From positions 107,134 to 171,133 of the forward strand of contig NZ_VKDE01000015.1 in assembly GCF_007097485.1 (NCBI RefSeq): 64,000 bases of DNA, read 5' to 3'. Within the stretch, counting starts at the first letter, position 1; every line of letters starts with the position of its first letter. A program made the translations under genes and the position numbers. Source of the DNA: Carboxylicivirga sp. M1479. GTDB lineage: Bacteria > Bacteroidota > Bacteroidia > Bacteroidales > Marinilabiliaceae. The notes beneath the pieces are model-generated. The model did no database searches. It was not told the DNA's origin and worked only from the letters and a program-made list of their open reading frames with translations. Positions 54,632 through 61,711 of this stretch are shown here, piece by piece.

Positions 54632-57600
54632 TTATTGCCTTTTTGCACTTTCCAGATTAAGATTTAGTTGGTCGAGATAGAATACAAATGCAGTGGTACT
54701 GGTAAATTTCTTGTTGCCGTTTTCATCGTATTCCTGCATTCCGCTTTTAGCATCAATCTTTTTGAAGCTTACCTTCTTGGTATCACAAATAAAAGATGGA
54801 CTGTTTTTAAGATAATATTCAACCGTAGCTTCCGGAAGCGGTTTATCACCTTCTCGTAAAGCCTGTGATTTATATAATCCAAACACCCGGCTTACGGATA
54901 ATAATAAAATATCCTGTGGTTCAGGAAGTACAATTTCGCTTTTTTGCCATTCACCATTTTGCTTAAAGGTTCGGTTAATTCTATCCATATACATCACCTT
55001 GTAATCCCCACCTTCAAAAAGCATATTGGAGCTAATAAGGTATTGCACGGTTTTCCAGAATACACCCAAATCATCGTTACGTGCCGTCTCTTTATTCTGG
55101 GTGGTCATCATTTTTACAAACAAGCGAATGATTTCATCGTAATTAAACGGCAGCTCTACAATTTTTGCAACTGTAGCATAAGCCGAAGCGATGGTGAGCC
55201 AATTATTGAAAATCCGGGTTTCAATGGAAGTATCACCAAGCAGTTCACGAAACTTCTCACTAATGGCACTTACCGTTTGGTTGTAATGTTTGGAGAAGGC
55301 TTCCCGGTGTTTGAGTAATTGATGCGTGATTTGCGTTAAGCCCTGCTTGTTAATAAGCTCCAGATTGTGAAAGGCTTGTTCTTCTTCCTGCAAGAACACT
55401 GTTTTTGAGAAACCCAATGCCACAAAGCGACTGAATAAAGCAATATCAGCTGTAGCAATTTGCTGACCACAAACAATAATACCCTGATTCACTTTAGAGG
55501 TTTCTTTCTTCTTATCCTTGTCCATGTTCATCCGGGTACGTCCGGTTTTATCCCAGAAACCTTTAAGTAGTTCACGTTTTTCCATTTCAAGGTCATTCCT
55601 GTATTCATCCAGAACACAAACAGCATTGGCACTTGTAGCAACATGGTCAGCAATTGATGGTTTACTGGAGTTATGTAGGTTGGGTACTTTACCTTTCTTG
55701 CCGAACATATAAAGGATGCTTTCTGCACAGGTATTTTTACCTGAACCTTTCTGGCCATACATATTCAGGATGGGAAACTTATCAAAGCGTTTAGCAACCA
55801 CATCCATAAATAAACAGGCAAAGTAAAAAGCCAAGGTCACTATTCCATTTTCACCAAATACAGCTGTGTATTTTTGAGCGTATTCATATAGAGTGACATT
55901 ACCTTCGTTATGAATAAAATGGCGTTCAAACTCAAACAGGGTATCATCATCAGAATAAATCTCAGAACAGGCAGGAATGTAATAGTATCGGTCTGTGTGT
56001 TTTACAATGCCGTATCGGTCTGCTTTTATAAACTCATCGCCATTGAAAATTCCATTTCCCCAACAAAAGAAACCTTCACGCTGCCAACCTAATTGAGTAA
56101 TTTCCTTACAGCTTTTTGTCTTTTCATACAGCCATGCTTTGAGCTTATTAAGTTCGCTTTCTCCACCAGTCCATAGGAAATTACCTAATGATTCAATTTG
56201 AAGTTTAAAGTTCGTAATGCTCACCAAATCCCTTTGCGGAAGTTCTACAATTTTAGTCAGGTTATGTCTATTCTTTATCTCATATAATCGCTTGGCGTTA
56301 ATGATACTCTCAATATGGAACAGGGGAGACATGACGAAATTGGAATGCGTAACAAAGTCATCGCCTTTCTTATTCCGGAACACGTAACAATTATCTTCCA
56401 CATAAAAGCCCCAACGATTGAAATCATTTAAGCTAACGTGCTTTGGAATAGTGTAACGTTGGTTGTTTTGTGGTTCATCCTTGGTGAGTTCCTTGAGCGC
56501 ATCCTGCCATGCTTTCTTTGGTTTAATGTGTTCGGTACAAAACTCCACATAAACCTCCTGCTTGCTTTTATCGTAATTGGCAATGAGCTTCGATATACGT
56601 TTAATGGCTTCCGATTTAAATACCGGGTCGGAGGTGGACTTTTTAGCATATTGAGCCGTTTTAAAAATGACATAATCGGTTTGCTTCTCGTTGTATTGAA
56701 GAAATATCTCTTTTGAGGTAAAAAGTGTGTCCGGGTCTTGTTTCTCCGGTAGAATAATAACCGATACATGAAACTGGTTTTTAATCAGTATTTCCGCATT
56801 CCGGTCTGTGGCACGTAATCCGGCACTATCACCATCATAAATCAGGGTTACTTTATTGGTATAACGCCTTAATAATTTTGCCTGTGCTGTAGTTAGAGCT
56901 GTTCCGCATGTGGCTATTGTGTTAGTAATACCAACGGAATGCATTCGTAATACGTCCGGATAACCCTCGACTATATATGCCCGGCCTTCTGATTTTATGG
57001 TAAATCTTGCAGCGTTTAAAGCATACAATTCATTTCCTTTTACATAGATACAGCTCTCCGGGGTATTCAGGTATTTTACTTTTGAGTTTTCACTCAAATC
57101 ACGTCCGGCAAAAGCGATGGTTTGACCTCTGGAATTGGAGATTGGAAATATCAGCCGATTACGAAAGAAGTCATAGACACCCTTGTCGTTACTTTTTAAA
57201 ACACCAACCTCTTCCAGTATTTCCGTTTTTACTCCATTCTTTCTGGCATAAGCTAGTAGTGCATTACCATTTGGAGCATAACCCATACTTAAACTATCAT
57301 TGTCCGGAGTTACCAGATTACGTTGTTCAATGTACTTTTTTGCTTCCGGGTTGGATAGGTTTTCTGTAAAGAAACGCTCTACTAAATTGCAAGCTACCTG
57401 CATACTTTCAATGTGTCTGTATTTAGCTTGGTCGAAGTTGGAACTTTTCTTCCATTCAAAATCCAAGTTCAGTTTCTTAGCACCAATTTCAACGGCTTCT
57501 TTAAAGTCAACTCCCTCATGTTCCTTAATAAACTCAATAGCATCACCGCCTTTATCACACCCAAAACATTTGAAGATGCCTTTTGCCGGATTCACACTAA

Positions 57601-57736
57601 AAGATGGTGTCTTTTCATTATGAAAGGGACAACAAGCAGTAAAACTGGTTCCGGCTTTTTTCAACTCAATGAAATTGGAGATAACGCCATGAACATCACC
57701 ATTAATCTGTTCTATTAAATAATTTGCATCCATCAT
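54632..57736 (-). CDS. Primase-helicase (CHC2 zinc finger, TOPRIM, C-terminal P-loop)
   Basis: 1034 residues. The CHC2 zinc finger is CCPFHNEKTPSFSVNPAKG ... CFGCDKGGDAIEFI (residues about 35-70). TOPRIM is at about 230-320 with IVEGYPDVLRM and LIYDGDSAGLRA. The helicase part at about 640-800 has Walker A MYGQKGSGKNTC and Walker B AVCVLDEYRND. The C-terminus is unassigned. It makes primers and unwinds DNA, so the element probably replicates outside the chromosome. It starts 1 bp after the previous gene's stop. Confidence 0.92.
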   Translation of the reverse strand: MMDANYLIEQINGDVHGVISNFIELKKAGTSFTACCPFHNEKTPSFSVNPAKGIFKCFGCDKGGDAIEFIKEHEGVDFKEAVEIGAKKLNLDFEWKKSSNFDQAKYRHIESMQVACNLVERFFTENLSNPEAKKYIEQRNLVTPDNDSLSMGYAPNGNALLAYARKNGVKTEILEEVGVLKSNDKGVYDFFRNRLIFPISNSRGQTIAFAGRDLSENSKVKYLNTPESCIYVKGNELYALNAARFTIKSEGRAYIVEGYPDVLRMHSVGITNTIATCGTALTTAQAKLLRRYTNKVTLIYDGDSAGLRATDRNAEILIKNQFHVSVIILPEKQDPDTLFTSKEIFLQYNEKQTDYVIFKTAQYAKKSTSDPVFKSEAIKRISKLIANYDKSKQEVYVEFCTEHIKPKKAWQDALKELTKDEPQNNQRYTIPKHVSLNDFNRWGFYVEDNCYVFRNKKGDDFVTHSNFVMSPLFHIESIINAKRLYEIKNRHNLTKIVELPQRDLVSITNFKLQIESLGNFLWTGGESELNKLKAWLYEKTKSCKEITQLGWQREGFFCWGNGIFNGDEFIKADRYGIVKHTDRYYYIPACSEIYSDDDTLFEFERHFIHNEGNVTLYEYAQKYTAVFGENGIVTLAFYFACLFMDVVAKRFDKFPILNMYGQKGSGKNTCAESILYMFGKKGKVPNLHNSSKPSIADHVATSANAVCVLDEYRNDLEMEKRELLKGFWDKTGRTRMNMDKDKKKETSKVNQGIIVCGQQIATADIALFSRFVALGFSKTVFLQEEEQAFHNLELINKQGLTQITHQLLKHREAFSKHYNQTVSAISEKFRELLGDTSIETRIFNNWLTIASAYATVAKIVELPFNYDEIIRLFVKMMTTQNKETARNDDLGVFWKTVQYLISSNMLFEGGDYKVMYMDRINRTFKQNGEWQKSEIVLPEPQDILLLSVSRVFGLYKSQALREGDKPLPEATVEYYLKNSPSFICDTKKVSFKKIDAKSGMQEYDENGNKKFTSTTAFVFYLDQLNLNLESAKRQ

Positions 57737-58033
57737 CTACCAGTCTTTACCTGTTAACATTTCCCTATTCGTACTATCTAAACACATAAAGAACTCATAG
57801 ATATTACCCCGGTAACTGTAAAACTTATCCAAAAGGTGATAGCCCATAGATGAACCCCATATTTTGAGAAATAATTCTGTTAGCTCTTGTTGTGAGGCAT
57901 CAATCATTTCCTGCACCTTTTGTCCATCAAAAGGAATAGAATTGAAACCGTGTTTTTCGTAAAAGCTTCTTACTCTGTTATCGAAGTAAAAAAGCTTGGA
58001 GACTGTATTAGAAGGTAATGATATTACTGACAT
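57737..58033 (-). CDS. Small protein upstream of primase
   Basis: 98 residues when started at the Met at 58033 (MSVISLPSNTV). The frame is also open to 58096, but that stretch spans a terminator hairpin (58060-58089), so the internal start is preferred. It contains RSFYEKHGFNSIPFD and a helical C-terminus. No family is recognised. Confidence 0.5.
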   Translation of the reverse strand: MSVISLPSNTVSKLFYFDNRVRSFYEKHGFNSIPFDGQKVQEMIDASQQELTELFLKIWGSSMGYHLLDKFYSYRGNIYEFFMCLDSTNREMLTGKDW

Positions 58034-58059
58034 ATAAATCGTTTTTAAAAGTATAGAAA

Positions 58060-58089
58060 AGGTGGAGCTGCCCTTGTTCAACTCCACCG
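58060..58089 (-). terminator. Terminator between DUF4406-like and small gene
   Basis: Minus-strand stem GGTGGAG / CTCCACC with a 15-nt loop and TTTTCT after it. Confidence 0.65.
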
Positions 58090-58099
58090 TAACCATATA

Positions 58100-58411
58100 C
58101 TATCTATCAAGGGTGGTTATTAATTCTCGAATATCGTTGGGAGAAAAGCAAAGTGGCATTTTCTCATTCATCGCTGCCGTTAGCTCTATTCTGGCCATTG
58201 CGCTTTCTTTCCAATTAGGCAGCATGTAAATTGTACTGCTGCTCTGTAGAAAACTCAATCGAAGACGTACATTTTCAGACCAGATAAGCTTATCCAGTTC
58301 TTTGGCTTCTGGAGTAATAATTGTACAGCCCAAATCAAACAAGTTGGCTTTTAATCTTTCTAACTCTTGCTTGTTAGTTTCGTAATTGATTCCGGAGAGG
58401 TAAACTACCAT
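58100..58411 (-). CDS. DUF4406-like protein
   Basis: 103 residues. VVYLSGINYETNKQELERLK followed by YMLPNWKESAMARIELTAAM matches the DUF4406 family, whose fold is like nucleoside 2-deoxyribosyltransferases (active Glu in the ExxxA region). It is common in Bacteroidota mobile elements; function there is unknown. Confidence 0.72.
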   Translation of the reverse strand: MVVYLSGINYETNKQELERLKANLFDLGCTIITPEAKELDKLIWSENVRLRLSFLQSSSTIYMLPNWKESAMARIELTAAMNEKMPLCFSPNDIRELITTLDR

Positions 58412-58446
58412 TCATTAAAAGTTTTAGAAATTAAGGACTAGCGTTA

Positions 58447-58794
58447 TTATTTCCCTTTGCCTTGAAAACTATTGATACGCTTCTTGTATTGGTCACAAAG
58501 CTCATCTACCGATTGCGCTGTACTTCTCACTATTCGGTTTTCAAGCAATCGCTTTACTTCAGAAATTGTGTAATAAGCTTTACCTGCTAAAAGAGAATAG
58601 GTGATTTCGCCATTGGTTCGTAAGCGTTGCAAAGTGCGTTGACTAATTCCCAGATAAGTACATACATCATCACTGTTAACCCATGCTTCATCTGGATTTA
58701 CCTTTTGTTGATGTATGTCTATTAGTTGAGAAAGAGAATCTATCTTGTCAACAAGAGCCTGATAGGCTTCGGATTCAAATGTTATAACGTTCAT
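58447..58794 (-). CDS. Excisionase-like HTH protein
   Basis: 115 residues with a MerR/HTH_17-type domain at about 42-90 (DDVCTYLGISQRTLQRLRTN ... KAYYTISEVKRLLEN). Such small proteins act as excision or replication regulators in CTnDOT-type and related elements. It is next to the RteC-like gene near attR. A transcription-regulator role is the alternative. Confidence 0.78.
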   Translation of the reverse strand: MNVITFESEAYQALVDKIDSLSQLIDIHQQKVNPDEAWVNSDDVCTYLGISQRTLQRLRTNGEITYSLLAGKAYYTISEVKRLLENRIVRSTAQSVDELCDQYKKRINSFQGKGK

Positions 58795-58879
58795 GCTCTG
58801 ACTGTTTTTGTTCAGGGCAAATGTGACAACAAGGAAAGTTTTTAAAGGGCTACTTACCTAGCAAGTGGCGCAACTTTTA

Positions 58880-59476
58880 CTATAAAACGAGCATCTTTTC
58901 ATTAAACTTACCTGCTAAGGCATTCAAGAAATAAGCTCGGTCATCGGTGTTATCCTGTGGTTTACGAGCTGCTATTTTATAAAGTTCTTGGTGGTAATTT
59001 TTCAAATCAACACCAAATATTGCCCCAAAATGCTCAACTAACTTTTGTAGAGGAATGGTTCCTTTATTGATGCATCCGGCTTCTTTCAATGCACAAATAA
59101 GTTCTATCAGAGAACGTTTGTTGGTTGTCCAACGCATTGTATTAAATTGTGTGCCATTAACCTCTGGTGTTTCTATGGCAATCTCTGGATACATGGTTAA
59201 GCTCTCTAATTCAACACCTATGTATTGAATCATATTATCTAAGAAGTACTGTAAATGTCCGCTCTTATCAGCGTTTTGTTGTTTGAACCATTGCACGGTA
59301 AATTTTAAGTGATTAAGATTTAGGTATGTTTGTTTCATATTATGCTGCTCATAACAGCTGACAGCTATCAGTTGTCCCCATTCTTTTATTAATCTTTCGA
59401 ATTCTGTAATACTGACCTGCCCTCCCTTAAATTTCTGTTCCACCTTTCTAATAAATTTTTCTGTTTCTTGCTCCAT
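58880..59476 (-). CDS. RteC-like regulator
   Basis: 198 residues. MRWTTNKRSLIELICALKEA and the C-terminal LVEHFGAIFGVDLKNYHQE ... RAYFLNAL match RteC, which in CTnDOT activates excision genes. It is the gene nearest the right end of the element, so it may control excision or early genes. It starts at 59476. Confidence 0.8.
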   Translation of the reverse strand: MEQETEKFIRKVEQKFKGGQVSITEFERLIKEWGQLIAVSCYEQHNMKQTYLNLNHLKFTVQWFKQQNADKSGHLQYFLDNMIQYIGVELESLTMYPEIAIETPEVNGTQFNTMRWTTNKRSLIELICALKEAGCINKGTIPLQKLVEHFGAIFGVDLKNYHQELYKIAARKPQDNTDDRAYFLNALAGKFNEKMLVL

Positions 59477-59626
59477 TTCTATTAATAAGTATTGTTAAAC
59501 TTCAAGCCATCATTATGGCTTTTGCAAACACTTATTACGAAAGTCTATAAGAAACATTTCACCATTAGCTTAACAAAATATCATATTGGCATTTCAATAA
59601 AAAAATGTAAATTCGAACCTGAAATA

Positions 59627-59681
59627 TTGTAGGACTTGACGAGTTTTTGGCTTAGTTAAAAAGTAGTGGCTAAATCGTGAC
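59627..59681. repeat. Candidate integrase arm-type sites, right end
   Basis: TTGTAGGACTT at 59627-59637 and AAATCGTGAC at 59672-59681 are copies of motifs found just inside attL. Nothing else is recognised in the 268-bp gap 59477-59744. Confidence 0.6.
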
Positions 59682-59744
59682 TCATCCAAAAGACAAGATT
59701 ATAAAATATTGATATATAGCGATATTAGAGAGAAGGTTCACAAG

Positions 59745-59760
59745 CCTCTCTCTCCGCTGA
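59745..59760 (+). other. attR core of integrative element
   Basis: Exact copy of CCTCTCTCTCCGCTGA at 17934-17949, preceded by GGTTC at the same distance but without the rest of the tRNA. Confidence 0.88.
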
Positions 59761-59780
59761 TAGCGAAAGCAATTTTAAGC

Positions 59781-59814
59781 AAAACCCTGTAAGTCAACAC
59801 TTACAGGGTTTTTT
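59781..59814 (+). terminator. Displaced tRNA-Ser terminator
   Basis: Perfect 13-bp stem AAAACCCTGTAAG / CTTACAGGGTTTT with T-run, 21 bp after attR. It probably ended the tRNA-Ser transcript before the element integrated. Confidence 0.75.
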
Positions 59815-59868
59815 AATGCGCAATATTTTGCAAAAAGATGCAAAAAAACGCAGTTTTTGAGCGGACTT

Positions 59869-59904
59869 ATCGAGGACTTAATTTTCTCTAAAAAAGTCCT
59901 CGAT
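59869..59904. repeat. Inverted repeat upstream of second integrase
   Basis: ATCGAGGACTT (59869-59879) / AAGTCCTCGAT (59894-59904), 11-bp perfect arms with a 14-bp loop. It contains the AGGACTT motif also found near both ends of the large element, so it may be a recombinase site for the next gene. Confidence 0.65.
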
Positions 59905-60003
59905 TGATAGTTTTAAATCACGCTACATTGCGCTCTATTACTCGGTTTTGGATCGTTCGAAAATGAACTCATATAAATAATTTTAACACTAAAATTTATC
60001 ATT

Positions 60004-61218
60004 ATGAGCGGACTTGAAAATGTCAAAATCCTGTTCTTCATTAAAAGAACAAAACTTACCAAAAGTGGAGATGCAACAATCTTCGTAAGAATTACTATTA
60101 ACAAGGAAAGAACAGAGTTCTCACTTAAAAAGCATATTAACCCTAAAAATTGGGATGACAAAAAAGAAAGAGCAAAAGGCCGAACTCTTGAAATAGGTGA
60201 ACTCAATGAGTTCATTGATCAATATCAACGAAAGATTCTATCCTATATTGATTTTATGATCTTGGATAATCAATCTGTAACAGCTCGAATCATTCAGGAA
60301 AAACTAATTGGTAAAAAAGAAACCAGACGGACTATCCTGAGAGTATTCCAGGAGCATAATGACAACGCCAAGAAGCTAATCGGTATTGATTTTGCTCCAG
60401 ACACTGTTCAGCGCTACGAAACTAGCTATATGCACACAAAAGATTTTATTCGATGGCAGTATCAACGTGAAGACATGGCTTTGGAAGATCTAAACCATCA
60501 GTTTATACGTAATTATGAGTTATACTTAAAAACAGAACGCAAATGCGCGCACAATACTGCCATTAAGTATTTGAAAAACTTCAAAAAAATTGTTCGCATT
60601 GCCTTGGCCAATGGTTGGATGAAGAAAGACCCGTTTGCTACCATTAAGTTCAAACTGAAACCTGTTGATGCCGTCTATCTCACCAAAGAGGAACTGGATA
60701 CAGTCATCAATAAAAAAATAGATATAGAACGCTTAAGGCAGGTTCGTGATGTTTTTGTATTCTGCTGCTTTACAGGCTTGGCCTTCTCTGATGCCAAGTC
60801 TCTAAAACGTGAGCACATTACAACAGATGCAAACGGAATTACATGGATTCATAAAAAACGCAAGAAAACGGATCAGATGAGCACCATCTTTGTGATTGAG
60901 GCCGCCAAAAAGTTAATGGAAAAGTACGAATACAAACCGGAACTCATTGAAAAAGGTATGGCGCTTCCTGTTTTAAGCAATCAAAAAATGAATGCTTTTT
61001 TGAAAGAAATAGGAATTATATGTGGTATTGATAAACCCATATCAACGCATACCGCTAGGCATACATTTGCAACAACGGTTGCCCTAGAGAATAATATGCC
61101 CTTGGAAGTTGTATCAAAGACGCTTGGTCATTCCAGTACGAAAATGACTCAACGTTATGCCAGAACAACCGAAGCTTTGATTAAGAAGAATATGGAGAAA
61201 ATAAAAGACTTGTATTAA
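60004..61218 (+). CDS. Second tyrosine recombinase of the same family
   Basis: 404 residues, clearly related to the integrase at 18209 (shared HPNxTAKF-like core HNTAIKYLKNFKKI, TGLAFSDAKSL, TARHTFATTVALENN, LGHSSTKMTQRYART). It lies outside attR, with no further element genes beyond it. It may be the remnant of an earlier element at this tRNA or part of a tandem integration whose right end is not visible. The catalytic Arg, His and Tyr of boxes II appear intact. Confidence 0.9.
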   Translation: MSGLENVKILFFIKRTKLTKSGDATIFVRITINKERTEFSLKKHINPKNWDDKKERAKGRTLEIGELNEFIDQYQRKILSYIDFMILDNQSVTARIIQEKLIGKKETRRTILRVFQEHNDNAKKLIGIDFAPDTVQRYETSYMHTKDFIRWQYQREDMALEDLNHQFIRNYELYLKTERKCAHNTAIKYLKNFKKIVRIALANGWMKKDPFATIKFKLKPVDAVYLTKEELDTVINKKIDIERLRQVRDVFVFCCFTGLAFSDAKSLKREHITTDANGITWIHKKRKKTDQMSTIFVIEAAKKLMEKYEYKPELIEKGMALPVLSNQKMNAFLKEIGIICGIDKPISTHTARHTFATTVALENNMPLEVVSKTLGHSSTKMTQRYARTTEALIKKNMEKIKDLY

Positions 61219-61277
61219 ATAACGGTTCATCTTCAATGTATTTCTCCACTGCGATATATGTTACTTTATGTGTTTTT

Positions 61278-61302
61278 AACTATGCCGCTCAGCGGCATAG
61301 TT
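61278..61302. terminator. Perfect palindrome after second integrase
   Basis: AACTATGCCGCT-C-AGCGGCATAGTT, 12-bp arms around one base. No T-run follows, so it may be a terminator, a protein site or a transposon scar. Confidence 0.6.
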
Positions 61303-61428
61303 GGATATTTAATCCATTTATTTACAGTTGTAGTACTCGGCACTATAACTGTTAAAAGAATCTATGAAAATTTAGTTAGAGGCCTGAGGCCCTAACCTGA
61401 AAAATACTGTCTTTGTATTACTTGAATT

Positions 61429-61491
61429 GAACTTCATCTCTTATTTCAACTGAGGTGCTCAACACTCAAGTTAAAATAAGAGATGAAGTTC
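61429..61491. repeat. Large inverted repeat between integrase and beta-galactosidase
   Basis: Arms GAACTTCATCTCTTATTTCAACT (61429-61451) and its near-complement (61468-61491) pair over 23 bp with one mismatch and a 16-nt loop. A short palindrome GTGCTGAGCAC follows near 61499. The rest of 61219-61711 has no gene apparent. Confidence 0.8.
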
Positions 61492-61670
61492 AGATGGGGT
61501 GCTGAGCACTTCAACTGAAGATTTATTTTTATACGGATGAACAAAGCTATCCAATTCAAAACAAAGGAGTACTTTTTTAAATCCCAATCGGAAAAATTGC
61601 AACCGTGAGTGCTGAAGTTGCAAATGTAGTTGTTGAGAAAAGGAACCGAACCTAAAAATAAGTAATTATT

Positions 61671-61697
61671 AGAGGTATGATCTATTATCATACCTCT
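61671..61697 (-). terminator. Hairpin downstream of beta-galactosidase gene
   Basis: AGAGGTATGA / TCATACCTCT, a 10-bp perfect stem 15 bp past the stop. It lacks a long U-run on the minus strand, so termination strength is uncertain. Confidence 0.6.
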
Positions 61698-61711
61698 TCC
61701 TATATCCATAC

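Larger units (their letters stand above)
17934..59760. mobile_element. tRNA-Ser-integrated element (about 41.8 kb), candidate tailless provirus with cargo
   Basis: It is bounded by 16-bp direct repeats, the left one within tRNA-Ser(UGA), with an integrase gene just inside the left end and xis-like and RteC-like genes at the right end. Contents are a peptide-modification-like operon, virion and lysis-type genes, a defence operon, and primase-helicase replication genes. No relaxase, coupling protein or T4SS gene and no terminase, portal or tail gene is recognisable, so it is neither a standard conjugative element nor a standard tailed prophage. Boundaries are well supported; its nature is inferred. 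Confidence 0.85.

Noticed and set aside
58099..58114. Third copy of the 43-bp cassette repeat
   Set aside because: Only 16 bp match, in inverse orientation and within the end of a coding gene (TTLDR stop); noted as a possible source but not called a repeat copy.
17934..59760. Conjugative transposon of the CTnDOT type
   Set aside because: Integrase, RteC-like and excisionase-like genes fit, but no relaxase, TraG-type coupling ATPase or T4SS gene is present, and a lysis cassette is.
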